Assembly (NCBI GenBank): GCA_900660155.1
Contig: CABFPE010000537.1
Span: 244,452 to 308,451 of the forward strand
Source: Hofstenia miamia
Lineage: Eukaryota; Xenacoelomorpha; Acoela; Hofsteniidae
Direction of reading: 5' to 3'
Length of the DNA: 64,000 nucleotides
Shown: piece by piece, positions 23,918-34,971 of the stretch
Layout of the letters: each line of letters starts with the position of its first letter
Numbering within the stretch: position 1 is the first letter of the stretch
Notes under the pieces: generated by a model
The model's input: the letters and a program-made list of their open reading frames with translations, nothing else
Databases searched by the model: none
Told to the model about the DNA's origin: nothing
Translations under genes and position numbers: made by a program

Positions 23918-24673
23918 ATATTTTTAGCATTTCTTTTAATAGTTTTTAATGTTAATAATGTTCTTAAGTTTGAGTTTGTAGAAAATCAGTGGAGCAGCCA
24001 GCCTTCCTGGAAATGGTGTCATACCTATTTATTTACTTATGTGTTCTTCCGTCCACTATAAGAAAACCGATTCTACTGAAATTTTGATCAAAATAGGAAT
24101 GAAATGAGCATTGTACGTCTGTCATATCTATTTCGCAATCAACAATATCTCTATTTTGAAATCCTTGTAGTAAAGTAAACAAATTGTTTGATCATTGCAA
24201 ACCATACTGGAAAAATAGTTTGAATGTATATGTATATCATGTAAATAAGGCGAAGAAGATTTTATCTTTCAATTTCAAATGTATACAGAAGTGTTAAGTA
24301 CTAATTACTTGCATATTAAAACAGATACCTCCGTTTTTGTTCTCCTAGGCTTTATGAGGCTACGTCTGACCATTCATACGGTTCACACTGTTTTCTTTTT
24401 ATTGTAAAAAATTTTATTGAAGAAACAGATAGTATTTTAAAGAACAAGATAATTATTTAACATAACAAAAATTCCAAGAAAATGATGTTCAAATCGCGTA
24501 AAGACATAGAGTTTCTCAATTAATTTTTAATGCCAATCTCTAAAAAAGTGACAATTGTCACTAGCAGGAGAGTTCTAGGTTTAAAGGATTTCACAGCATT
24601 TGTACGCATTGAATCGTTAATAAACTTTTTAGTGTTACTAAAGACACATCTGTACAAGCAATAAATGCTAGAC
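23918..24673. other. 3' flank of ML-like gene copy 1
   Basis: AT-rich DNA without a gene. Its first ~30 bp (AAATATTTTTAGCATTTCTTTTAATAG) match the 3' flanks of the other two copies, so some 3' UTR is shared. Confidence 0.45.
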
Positions 24674-24955
24674 CAGGGCCGTGGCTAGGGGAGGGCCAGG
24701 GGGCCATGGCCCTCCCTGTTGGGCCACTGTGCCCCCTTTCCTCTTGGCATCCTGGATACAAAACTCCATAGCATTCATTCAAATATTCTGTACCTAAGTT
24801 GGTATGAATATATTTTAGTTAAAATACTAATGCCATTCAATTAAAAAATTCAATGAAAAAGGGTGAAACTATTTCATATGAGTAAAACTATGATTAATTT
24901 ATTGAACTTTGCGGGGCCATGGCCCCCTAAACTTCAAATGCAAACCACGGGCCTG
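24674..24955. mobile_element. hAT-type MITE, 282 bp
   Basis: Ends CAGGGCCGTGGCTAGGGG and CCACGGGCCTG, flanked by 8-bp target duplications TGCTAGAC (24666-24673) and TACTAGAC (24956-24963), one mismatch. Near-identical in the interior to the element at 33812-34089, so the family moved fairly recently. No coding capacity. Confidence 0.9.
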
Positions 24956-24963
24956 TACTAGAC

Positions 24964-27026
24964 TTGTCAATGTAACTAGAGATCCGCATTCTCAAACTAT
25001 TTTCTCCAAGCCTATTAGAAAATTTGGGAATCCAGGGCTTTGGACACATCAATTGTGAAGAAAATCACTCCTCCATTTGAAGTACGTGAACAAAAATCCG
25101 ATTTTTGCAAAAATTTTCAAATTCTTCCCACACCTAATGTTCAGGAAAAACAACTAATCTCAAATATTTTGTTTTATGTAAATAAACTACCTAAGTCCCT
25201 TCCAAGCGCACTATGTGCAAAGTTTGAAGTCGTCGTTGTGCCAGATCGTGAATTTAGGACTAAAATGAAAGAGGAGACAATCCTCTATCTAGTGGTGTTT
25301 TTCTATTTTAGATATCTTTATTATAGAAACTATCACCAATTGTAAAAAATGCCTGGGCAATTTAAGGTTAAAAGATAAGGAGTCATGAATATTTCATTGG
25401 GTAAGCAGAATAACCAATCATAACTGATTAAAATATTTGCTATCAATGTTATGTAGGAAGGATATTAGGCTTGCATATGGAAATACGATTTTCTTTTATT
25501 TCCATTCCATTCCCACAACAATGTTGAAAATCTTCCCACGTTTTTCCATTAATTTTCATATCTTTTTTTAACTCTTAGAGCTAGTAGTTAAAATTATATG
25601 AAACCAGAATTTTACAGATTTCTGTAACCCATTGGACTTGGTCCCATTTTCATCCATGAAAATTTTGTGGTACGATAGTGTTATTAGTACCACAGAATAA
25701 CTTCTATTTTGATCAAAATTGGAAACATTCTAAAATTCCTTGTTCTAAATTCTTCATTTTTGGTTCCAACCCCATGCTAATCCAAGCTCGCAGAACCGAG
25801 ACCATTAAATCTCATTGACATGAATGGTTCCGTAGAACCTCACTAGTGATTCGTAAAATTCACTACATTGAGAACAGAAATTACAATTAATTTCGGACAC
25901 ATACAATAAGAGGTTTGATTGAAACTGCAAAGGTACACATAAAAGAATTTTATAATTATTTTGATCCTTGCCTCCGCCAATGCCATTTCAATCTCAAATC
26001 TAGTAATTATGTTCCAGTTGCCGCCCTATTCAAAATTGAATTAAGAATTAATGGGTCAAAATAATATATACATGTGGATGATATGTGGAAAAATTCTTGC
26101 AGTAAACTCATATGCATCACAAACTTTCTTTAGATAATAATATTAATTGCTATGTCATTAAATATTAATAAAATGTGCATATGCACATACAAGGTTGAAA
26201 GCAGAACTAGTAGCGAATGTTAGATACCACAAACGGTTCCAGTCTTTAATGAAATTATGGACACCAATTTTCATATTTTACGTATGGAAGCTAGAATTGC
26301 TTTCGTTATACCAGGGCATTATTCAACCAAAGTCATTGAGATTAACTAAGTTTTGTCCTTGTATTCGCTCTGATTTGTATAATTCCGAAAAATATTAATT
26401 ATTTTAAGGCAGTTTTCTTAACTGTATTTAGGGTGATTTGAACATTTTCACCAGTGTTGAGGATGTCGTCTTTGACATTGCATTTCCAAAAATTAAATAT
26501 CGTGTAAGGAAAACAGATGGTTTCAGGCTTTTAACATTGAGTTGGTTTTCCACTAGAGGCACAACGCATCAGAGGCATAAAAAATTTCGTAAGCCATTAA
26601 AAAGAGGCTCAATTACTCCAAATGTTTCCCATTCTTCCTACACCAAGGTTTTTTAAATAACAAGACATAACTTTTAAATTCGCGTCCTGCAAGCCGGAAA
26701 ACAAGAATCAAAAGACGGGACGAAAACCCTGACCTATTTGATTAAATATTTGCCTTGATTTTGTATTATATGTTTGTACTATGCTTGCTGAAGTAAAATA
26801 TATCTCTTCTCTAATATATAAATTCAGTATTTAGTGTGATTAATAATGATTATTTTAGCACATTTAACCATATATTCACGAGGAATGATTCAAAACCTGT
26901 GATAAGTTTCTTAAAATGCATATAGGCTCTCACGAACTAATAAAGATATTTAAAAACACCTCAAGATAGAAAATTGTCTCCTCACTCTTTTTCGACCTTA
27001 ATTTGTGATCTGGTGTGGTCCCGTCC
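24964..27026. other. Non-coding stretch with a trace of repeat family B
   Basis: The phrase TTTTCTCCAAGCCTATTAG near 25000 matches dispersed repeat family B. An open stretch of about 100 codons lies at 25040-25345 but lacks an ATG near its start and any recognisable motif; I do not call it a gene. Confidence 0.4.
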
Positions 27027-27188
27027 AGCGCACCTTTGTGCGAAGTCAAAGGTTCCCGTGCCTACGGATTGACATACTCTAAATTTGCTTACGGCCTGAA
27101 CGGGGCTCACACTGCTTTTCTAAAAAAAACAAAATATTTGAAAATGATTTTTGTTTCCATGGGTACTATTATCTGCTCATTAAGCATG
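27027..27188 (+). CDS. Possible exon (weak)
   Basis: A GC-richer island with an open frame from after an AG at 27025-27026 to a strong donor ATG|GTAAGA at 27188/27189. The frame includes SRAYGLTYSKFAYGLNGAHT and then MIFVSMGTIICSLSM, a hydrophobic run. It could instead start at the ATG at 27144 as a first exon encoding a signal-like segment. No family recognised. Transposon debris is the main alternative, since GTGTGGTCCCG recurs at 27535. Confidence 0.25.
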
Positions 27189-27349
27189 GTAAGAATTTAA
27201 TTGCTTTTATAAAAATCGAATTTCTCATTGAAAAAGAATTACACACATATATATATATATATAGAAGAATTAAAAATTTGTATTAAAAAACTTCTTTATT
27301 ACATGAGTTCGATCAAACCCATATATGCGTCTATATGTACGATTTTCAG

Positions 27350-27459
27350 TATTTCTGTGGACAATGAGATTTGGTACTTGAAAATAACGCTAGTGAATGT
27401 AGGGTTAATCTCCATGTGGGACCAGAAGGCGATCTACGGGACTGAGCCCAGCTGGAAAG
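27350..27459 (+). CDS. Possible exon (weak)
   Basis: Bounded by an acceptor with ATTTTCAG (ending 27349) and a donor AAAG|GTAGTAAAT. Only one frame is open, reading ISVDNEIWYLKITLVNVGLI then SMWDQKAIYGTEPSWK. Its phase does not match the exon candidate ending at 27188, so the two cannot be joined directly. No known family. Confidence 0.22.
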
Positions 27460-28555
27460 GTAGTAAATATCACAAATCTTGACCGAAGTCGCCACTGAAA
27501 ACTTGATTGCGGTACAGAACCGAGACCGAAAATGTGTGGTCCCGCAAGCCTCTATTTTCAATATAGGTAGCAAATTTGTTCATTATAGCCTTTGCATTTT
27601 AATGTTATTAGATTCATACGCTGATGTAAACGTGTTGGGTTGACGATAATATTTCCTAGATATTTAAATTTTTTCATATATAGGTGAAATTCTTATACAT
27701 ATAAATGACATTTTTTTAATTTAACCGCTATTTATGATATATATTATTACAAATCCAACAGTTTTTATGCTATTGATTGACTTATTTGGCATTTCGGTTC
27801 AATACTCGATGATTTTTATGATGAATACGATATATGCGACTTCAAAGAAAATTCTAACAGCTAAATTAAAGAAAAATGCCAATATTGTGGGATTCACAGA
27901 TTCTCTGTCTTATTAAAGATTGTTTCTTCAACCAAGCATCAATGGGACAATCAGAAGAACGTAATATATCTTCAGTAGACTGATGACCAACTACGTGTGC
28001 TCACGTCTTTCAACAGAAATGCTACATTTTACAAAAAGTTATACAAATACTATTCAAATTTTGTTATTTTTATCACAAAACTTTTTAATTGTTTTAAATA
28101 CAACTGAATTGTTTGTATTTTAAGATTCGGTAATACAATTTTCTAACCAAATTCCTAAAACAGGGTTTGAAAATATGCGTTATTGAATTTCTTACATCAA
28201 GACTACTTATATCCAGCTCAACTACTTTTATAGTTAAATTTCCTATCAAGCAAGGGAAATATTATGGGAAAGATCTGGGCATAATTTAGTCATCAGTCAT
28301 GTTTAGGAAAACCATGATTTGTAAAATAAATATGTACGAATAATTTATCATGAACAATTAAATAAAAACGATGGTAAAAGCTAAAATACAATATTATTCC
28401 CTTCCACCCAAGTAAGATATTCATTTACTTTAAAACTATTAAATATATATAGCAAAGAAGTAATAAATATTTTATTTATTTGTAAACATTTTCATTGTCA
28501 AATTTACACTTTATACTTAAAATTTTTAAACTTATGAAAACAATTATGTAACAAG

Positions 28556-28894
28556 TAGTGTTCTGCAGCCAATGCCGGCCATGCAAAATAAATTTTGTCA
28601 TTGGCCGTAATGCTTTAGCCGTAGCCGTGATTTTTTTACCTAGTCTGTGCTTGTTGCTACTACTAGGTGAAATATTGCAATTTTCAATGGAATGATTAAA
28701 GCATGCTCATAGTTCGAACAATTAATGGAAATGCTCAAAGAGAATAAGTTTTAAAAAGAAAAATAAAAATCATGGAAATATACTTTTCATCATGATGTTC
28801 AGAAATGAATCTTAGCCGGGATTTTGGCCATAAGACAAAATCTTTGGCCGCGGCTATGGCCGACTAGCGGCAAAGCCATGGCCGCAAAACACTA
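28556..28894. mobile_element. hAT-like repeat, family C copy
   Basis: Begins TAGTGTTCTGCAGCCAA and ends GGCCGCAAAACACTA, matching the ends of the element at 52967-54078. No 8-bp duplication is visible around this copy. The 180 bp to its right (28895-29070) also match the right flank of the 54-kb copy, so the repeated unit extends past the inverted end. Subterminal GGCCG and TAGCCG motifs are frequent. Confidence 0.7.
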
Positions 28895-29079
28895 CTGTAA
28901 TATCATGAGATTTTTTAGAAAATTTAAAACTATAATTAAAAAATATATTAAGATACTATCGGTTGTGCACTCAGTTCCGAGTGTGCTTGTCATGAAGGAT
29001 TGGTGACACAATAAGGTGTGAATTCGATTTCAATATAGTCCCGATGGGTGTGGGACAACTCCTGTAAACCCACGCCTAA

Positions 29080-29262
29080 AACATGCTCATAGTTCGAAAA
29101 ATTCAGAAAATGGTCAAAGCGACTAAGTTTGAAAAACAAAAATACAAATATAAATCATGGAAATAATCTGGTCATCATAATGTCCAGAAATGAATCTTAA
29201 CTAGGATTCAGCCGAGGGTACGCCCGGATAACGGCTAAGCCGTGGCCGCAGAATATTATAGA
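29080..29262. mobile_element. hAT-like repeat, family C partial copy
   Basis: Contains the family phrases AACATGCTCATAGTTCGAA, AAATCATGGAAATAA and CAGAAATGAATCTTA, and ends GGCTAAGCCGTGGCCGCAGAA. It is a right-end fragment of the same family as 28556-28894, 41150-41345, 42437-42650 and 53700-54078. Confidence 0.65.
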
Positions 29263-29659
29263 ACTTATTTTTCTCTAAGTATGTTGTAAAGTTCGCATGA
29301 CATAAGTATAAAAAACAAAGTTGAAAATAAAAAATATAACATAACGACTAGATTTCAAAAGCAAAAATAGTAAACTTTGAGTCTCTGGGGTTTTATGTCC
29401 CACACAACATGCTGTGTTGTGTACACATCAAAGTTTATATTCCTACAGAACCAAACACAACATGTTGCATTGTGGTGTGTACACAACACGCAGAGGCAAG
29501 CCTGGATATTTCCCGGTAAGCACTAGATCTTCAACTCATTTGAACAAATGAATTCCTCATAAAATACTCATATCTATCTAAAAAGAACTTTGATAATGAA
29601 CCCAAATAAAACAACACATTGTAGACAGTAACCTTCAACTGCCTATTGTCATTTTAAAG

Positions 29660-29775
29660 CACAAACCGTTTTTCCATATTCACAAAGAATTTTCTCCAAG
29701 CCTATTACCAAATTTGAAAATCTTGGGGCATGGGTAGGTCTATTGGGGAACATACTTTAATGCAATGCTGAAAAA
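29660..29775 (+). repeat. Dispersed repeat family B, copy
   Basis: The cleanest copy of the family: ACAAACCGTTTTTCCA at the left, AAAGAATTTTCTCCAAGCCT, then TTGAAAATCTTGGGGCATGG and CATACTTTAATGCAATG. Confidence 0.65.
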
Positions 29776-29811
29776 TTATATAATATATGATATATATATA
29801 TATATAACATT

Positions 29812-30470
29812 GAATGAGCAAGAACGTATAAATAGGATGTTCAACTGGTGCATTCGATAATGTTCAATAGTAATAAATATCAAACGGGTGAAATAATCAA
29901 TGCCATGAATATGTTATCGCCTTCTTACCAGACAAAGTACGATGCGTTGGTATACATGTATAACTCTGTTAAATCAAATGGTGTTCTGAGTAAATACATG
30001 ATATTTAACAACAGAGCAAAAGCATGCATAAACAACGAACAAATAAAGAGCAAATACTGGAAAAACTCTGTAACTTCAGAAACTTGCAGCGCATGGAACA
30101 AATTGCCACTGAATATAAGAAAATCGGAAAATGTACAATCATTCAAGAAACTATTGAAACATAATTTACTTAAAGAACAATATGAATTTGGTTATTCCAA
30201 ACGATTAAATAGATGGCGAAACATTTAAACTGCGAGTTGTTTTATTCTTTTGTTTTACCTATGTTTAGTGCTGTGTTGATTTGTTTATATTTTTGTTTTT
30301 CTATGCGTATTTATATTATTTTTATTTTAATTGTTTGTTAGCTTAGATCATGTGTATTTTGTATATTTGTAAATATGAATTTTGTAAATATGTAAATACT
30401 TATGTACAATTTACACACTCGACTCTAAATAAAGCTAATTAAATTATAATTATAATTATAAAAATTATAT
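29812..30470 (+). mobile_element. 3' end of a CR1/Jockey-type LINE
   Basis: The translated 29848-30228 stretch plus its 5' neighbour reads LNEQERINRM, SPSYQTKYDA, then CSAWNKLPLNIRKSENVQSF and KKLLKHNLL. WN-LP-IR-S--FK--LK is the well-known C-terminal tail of reverse transcriptase ORFs in Jockey, CR1 and related LINEs. A TAA ends it at 30226-30228. The following 200 bp are 3' UTR ending AATAAAGCTAATTAAATTAT and an (ATTATA)n-like tail. Only the extreme 3' part is present, as expected of a 5'-truncated insertion. Confidence 0.8.
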
Positions 30471-30760
30471 TAAAGCTTATTTCTGTGGGAGAGGTTTTTG
30501 AAAAGATTAACAAGCTTTGCTTGAAAATATGAAAATCTTCGGGCATGGGTACGTCTATTGGGTAACATACTTTAATTATTGCTGTGGCTAAGGTTGTTGA
30601 GAAGATTAACAATTTCTCTTTAAAAAATTGAAAATCTTGGGGCATGGGTAGCTTTATTGGGGAACTTACTTTAATCCAATGTTGAAAAAATTTTTAAAGC
30701 GTATTGCTGCGGATGAAATTGTTCAATAGATTGACAAATCAGAGGTCTTGGGGCCTATAT
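30470..30760 (+). repeat. Repeat family B, tandem units
   Basis: Two to three units of about 115 bp, each with the order GGTTTTTGAAAAGATTAACAA, TGAAAATCTT, GGGCATGGGTA, CATACTTTAAT. Together with the copies at 3995, 10505 and 29660 this shows the family can exist in tandem. Confidence 0.6.
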
Positions 30761-31440
30761 GCCTCGATGAGTCAGGCAGTTCAAGGTTAAGGAAAATGGA
30801 GCTTTTCGTCATCCATTTAGATTCCTTCACCATTCAGAATATTTCAGCATGTAATTACAATTGTCGTACACTCAGAGTGTAACAAGCAAAACATATTTCA
30901 GAAAAGCAGTCTTCACAAAGTTCTACTGAAATTATATAGAATTTATTCAACAGCTTGCTAGGATTTTTAAAGCAACAACTCGAATTGTTGTTAAAATTCT
31001 TTTAGAAAGAACCTTCCCCTAAAGCAAGAACTATATCACAAGATGAAAACATTACTTCAATATCTATGCAAATGAAAAGAGAGCGCCATACATTTTCGAT
31101 GCATTGTAAGTATTTGAGTAGGAATATCACGCACTCATAAAAAAATCTCTTGTTTTTAAGAAAAAAGCATCTTGAAATGTTACACTATTAATCAAGAGAA
31201 TTTTATCTTAAAATACTACACTTGAGTGATTAATCTCTTGAAATAGTACTTTAGAAATTGCATCTTAACATCAAGGAAATAATTTCTAGTTGAATATATA
31301 AGAGATTTAGTCTAGAAAATAATGATTTTGAAAAAAATATTTTAATGATACATAGTCAATACGCTTTGTTAGTGGCAGTGCATGATTTTACCACTTACAA
31401 TTTGCCAAAATAGGCACGTAATTTCATGTAAGTAAATCAT
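30761..31440. other. Non-coding stretch
   Basis: No gene or repeat with clear limits was found. Confidence 0.4.
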
Positions 31441-31444
31441 TTAA

Positions 31445-32004
31445 CACTAGAACACCCAGCAATATAAACTTACCAAAACATTCAAAACCGTCAATTTGAC
31501 GGTTTAGCTCTGTTTACGTATATTATTGAATAAAATCAATTAAAAAGTATTTCGAAAATAAAAAGAAAGTAAATTCAATAAAAGAAGATTGTGCATAGGT
31601 CACTGCTTGTGGAGGGATTTTGAGTGTCGTTATCTGAAAATTCATTGTCAGTTTCATTGCCGTGTTTGAGACAAGAGCCAAAGTTGTATCTAAAGCTTCT
31701 GCAATTTCCAAAGTATGACTATCACCAGATTCTTCTTCACCTATTGAACGATTATCAACTAGTTCCTTTCAGGCTCGCCTTGGTTGCATCGGGTTAGTCA
31801 ATTTGACGGTTAGTGAGTGTTCTAGTATTATTGCATTGCAACTTATTAACAAACACAGCTCTTTGTAAAAATAAAACTGCAATTGTTTGAGCCCATCAGC
31901 CAATTAAAAGTCATGATGTATGATACTGTTTTATCTTATGTTAAATTACTATATTATAAACAAAATTGAAAACCGTCAAATTGACGGTTTTGGGTGTTAT
32001 AGTG
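31445..32004. mobile_element. piggyBac-like element, 560 bp
   Basis: Inverted ends CACTAGAACACCCAG and TTTTGGGTGTTATAGTG, each abutting TTAA (31441-31444 and 32005-32008), the exact target site and duplication of piggyBac transposons. The minus strand contains what looks like the acidic N-terminus of a transposase: MQPRRA, an in-frame stop, then KELVDNRSIGEEESGDSHTL and EIAEALDTTLALVSNTAM (about 31785-31660). The palindrome CCGTCAATTTGACGG occurs near the left end and its relatives at 31798-31812 and 31973-31988. Most of the transposase is missing. Confidence 0.85.
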
Positions 32005-32008
32005 TTAA

Positions 32009-33139
32009 TTAAATGTAACGAAATTTCTTTGTATATATTAAAATAAGTAAGCTCAGCTTGAATTTGGAGTGCTTAAATTAAACCCCAAGAAGCTTATATT
32101 TTTCGACCGCCCCGGCGCCCCCTTGGCTGCAAATACATTGATGCGCAAGTTATAATTTTAATTATATGCGTCCATTGCCAGTATTGAGTCCAATATAAAA
32201 ATTTAAAAGTGGCTCATGAATTTAAATACTCATCTTTTAATTTTGTACTCAATTATTATTTAAGAAGTCTACTTTAAACTCAAATTTATATCAAACCGCC
32301 CACCCGTTTGAAAATTCCTATATCCATCCCTGATTTGAATGAATATAAATAGATACTTCTACTAAACTAATATTACAAATAGTTATAAACTTTAAGATTC
32401 TATGTTGTAATTTCGCATAAATTATTCCTACTTATCATTATTGCATTCAAAGACGTTTTCCAAAAAAGAAAATAATATCTAAAAAATAAAAAATTAAATT
32501 TCTATTTTCATTATAAGAAATTGATTTACTACAAAAATAAAGAGATTTTTTCTGAGAGTACTGCTATGACCGATGGATTGCGTCGTGGGTTGATTACAAC
32601 ACTGTGCAGTATTGAAAGATATCAGAAGTTTTTTAATATCAGTAGAAATTTGAAACTGCGGTAAATCTCGTCTTTACAGTTGATATTTTAGTTGCATTTA
32701 AGTAATAGCCCCGGATCATTTGGAAATGACAATTTTTTATGGTAATGATAAGTAGTTTGAGACAAAATTTAAACATATATTTGAAGTGCTTTACAATACA
32801 ATGAGGGTTTCTACACACTGTCAGTGACAACAGAAAACTTATTATCATGTAATTTACCTAATTTCTTGGTGTGTCACAAATACGAAAAAAAATTCTAATG
32901 ATTTATGTGACATATAAAATTATGATCAGAAAAAATTGAAATTATCAGTGGCCTCCTTCGAAATGCGGCTTAGTGGGCGTACAGTAAGGCATAAGTATAC
33001 AGCCCTGTATTTAGTAGGTTTCGTCCGTTTAAAACAGATGAATTTACATAACATATTGTGTAAAGTAGGTTATCAACTCCTTTGTAGTGAAGTAGACACA
33101 GTTGTCAAATAGAAGTTCTTGTTTCGTATACTTAACACA
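32009..33139. other. Non-coding stretch upstream of ML-like gene copy 2
   Basis: Contains C-rich patches near 32103-32125 and 32295-32305 that look like ends of an old DNA element. The last ~70 bp are shared with the region before the 23381 gene and may hold the promoter. Confidence 0.4.
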
Positions 33140-33676
33140 ATGCAAAAGGCCCACCCTATCTGTAAAAACTTTGAATTCTGTGTTATATCTGCTTTTATAG
33201 TTATTATCGTATGCTACTGCTGTAGACGCTATTTCGCTATTAGTGCTTCAATTACCTATGGTCAAATGTATCCAAATGAAACTTCAAAAACATGGGAACA
33301 AGTCAAAGGTATCGAAATAGGTCAAATTTATGACAAATGCGATCAGGTAAAAGTGATTGGCCGTATCATCAAGAAAGGTAAGCACTCTGTACAAATTAAG
33401 TTGAAAAAATACATTGAAACAGAAGTTAAAAGCTTAACATTAAATGCTAAAGTCTCAAGAAATGGGATGTTATTAAAAACTATAGACATAGAACTATGCG
33501 AAAGCAACATTCTACGTTTTACCATTAACTGCCCAATCACTCCTGGTCTGCTTAAAATTGATTGGACGCGTGGAATTCCAAGTATTGCTTATTTATTTCA
33601 TCCAAAGTACTATATAGAGTTACGTATGTTAACTTCATCGCTGTTTGCATGTTCTGACTTCTCTCTCAAATTATAA
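33140..33676 (+). CDS. Small ML-domain-like protein, copy 2
   Basis: Single exon, 178 codons, the same length as the 23381 gene and colinear with it without gaps. ATG in context AACACAATGC. It has the hydrophobic segment FEFCVISAFIVIIVCYCCRR, the cysteines of YDKCDQV, ELCESN, NCPITPG and ACSDFSLKL, and the conserved W-PSIAYLFHP-YYIELR region. The Asn-Phe-Thr sequon of copy 1 is changed to Arg-Phe-Thr. Conservation of frame and length between copies implies recent selection or recent duplication. An AATAAA lies 47 bp after the stop (33723-33728). Its downstream region is tandemly duplicated with the 34391 copy. Confidence 0.78.
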   Translation: MQKAHPICKNFEFCVISAFIVIIVCYCCRRYFAISASITYGQMYPNETSKTWEQVKGIEIGQIYDKCDQVKVIGRIIKKGKHSVQIKLKKYIETEVKSLTLNAKVSRNGMLLKTIDIELCESNILRFTINCPITPGLLKIDWTRGIPSIAYLFHPKYYIELRMLTSSLFACSDFSLKL

Positions 33677-33722
33677 ATATTTTTAGCACTTGTTTTAAAT
33701 GTTTTTCAAGTTTAATTGCTGC

Positions 33723-33728
33723 AATAAA
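33723..33728 (+). terminator. Polyadenylation signal of ML-like copy 2
   Basis: AATAAA 47 bp after the stop codon; conserved in the duplicate at 34966-34971 (GCAATAAAACATGAAAA in both). Confidence 0.6.
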
Positions 33729-33811
33729 ACATGAAAATTTACTGATTTTCAGTGAATAAACCTTTTAGATTTGCAGAAGATCCGTGGAACAGCCATGCGG
33801 AAGGGGCCATA

Positions 33812-34089
33812 TATTGCCGTGGCTAGAGGAGACCATGGTCCTCCCTGTTGGGCCACTTGGCCCCCTTTCCTCTTGGCATCCTGGATACAAAACTCCATAG
33901 CATTCATTCAAATATTCTGTACCTAAGTTGGTATGAATATATTTTAGTTAAAATACTAATGCCATTCAATTAAAAAATTCAATGAAAAAGTGGGAAACTA
34001 TTTCATATGAGGAAAACTATGATTAATTTATTGAACTTTGTGGGGCCATGCCTCCTTAAATTTCAAATACGAACCAAACCACGTGCCTG
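33812..34089. mobile_element. hAT-type MITE, 278 bp, with empty site available
   Basis: Interior nearly identical to 24674-24955. Left end TATTGCCGTGGCTAG is altered from CAGGGCCGTGGCTAG; right end CCACGTGCCTG. It is flanked by a perfect 8-bp duplication GGGCCATA (33804-33811 and 34090-34097). The duplicate unit B has a single GGGCCATA at 35040-35047 with no element, giving an unoccupied site. Confidence 0.93.
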
Positions 34090-34390
34090 GGGCCATAACG
34101 TACATATTTACATATATGCCTTTCTTTTGAAGCAACGAATGCTGAGACTACAGTTAGCTTTTTCAGTCCGTTGTATCACACAGCACTACAGTCTAATGAA
34201 TAACTTAGATAATTATCATGGAGATATACTATGCTATACATAAGAGAATATACGTGTTTTGCATTCTTAAGATAGCAATTACAAAAAGGTTTAAGAAGCA
34301 TTAACTGCTTCTACACTAGGGTTATGATTTCAGAGGTTTTTGTAAAAAAAATTAGTTTCCTGGGTCCTGGTTCGATTATAAAAAGTCTTA

Positions 34391-34903
34391 AAAAACTTTG
34401 AATTCTGTCTTATATCTGCTTTTATAGTTATTATCCTATGCTACTGCTGTAGACGCTATTTCGTAATTAGTGCTTCAATTACATATGGTCAAATGTATAC
34501 AAATGAAACTTTAAAAACATGGGAACAACTCAAAGGTATCGAAATAGGTCAAATTTATGGCAAATGCGATCAGGTAAAAGTGATTGGTCGTATCATTAAG
34601 AAAGGTAAACACTTTGTACAAATTACGTTGAAAAAATACATTGAAATAGAAGTTAAAAGCGTAACATTAAATGCTAAAGTCTTAAGAAATGGGATGTTGC
34701 TAAAAACTATTGAAATACAACTATGCGGAAGCAACATTCTACGTCTTACCATTAACTGCCCAATCACTCCTGGTCTGCTTAAAATTGATTGGACGCGTGG
34801 AATTCCAAGTATTGCTTATTTATTTCATCCAAAGTACTATATAGAGTTACGTATGTTAACTTCATCGCTGTTTGCATGTTCTAACTTCTCTCTCAAATTA
34901 TAA
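34391..34903 (+). pseudogene. 5'-truncated ML-like gene, copy 3
   Basis: Open in frame from AACTTTGAATTC to TAA at 34901-34903 and about 95% similar by eye to the 33140 gene, but the first ten codons, including the ATG, are absent: unit B of the duplication starts inside the gene. A stop (TAA) precedes the frame at 34374-34376. The first internal Met is at 34493, after the hydrophobic segment, so any product would be cytosolic and lack the signal. Otherwise the four cysteine motifs are kept, apart from E to G in LCGSN and D to N in ACSNFSLKL. Confidence 0.8.
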
Positions 34904-34965
34904 ATATTTTTAGCATTTGTTTTAATAGTTTTATAAGAAATGATGTATTCAAGTTTAATCGTTGC

Positions 34966-34971
34966 AATAAA
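34966..34971 (+). terminator. Polyadenylation signal of ML-like copy 3
   Basis: AATAAA 63 bp after the stop, homologous to 33723-33728. Confidence 0.5.

Larger units (their letters stand above)
33163..34317 (+). repeat. Tandem duplication unit A
   Basis: Pairs with unit B at 34391-35258. It begins inside the coding region of the 33140 gene (AAAAACTTTGAATTCTG) and ends TTAACTGCTTCTACACT. Unit A is longer only because it carries the 278-bp hAT MITE at 33812-34089 plus one 8-bp target duplication and small indels. Confidence 0.85.

Noticed and set aside
24591-24782. Minus-strand frame across GGGCC-rich sequence
   Set aside because: It lies inside the hAT MITE at 24674-24955, whose borders and duplications are clear.
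25040-25345. 101-codon open frame on the plus strand
   Set aside because: No ATG near the start, no splice sites that fit, no motif; its left edge overlaps repeat family B text.
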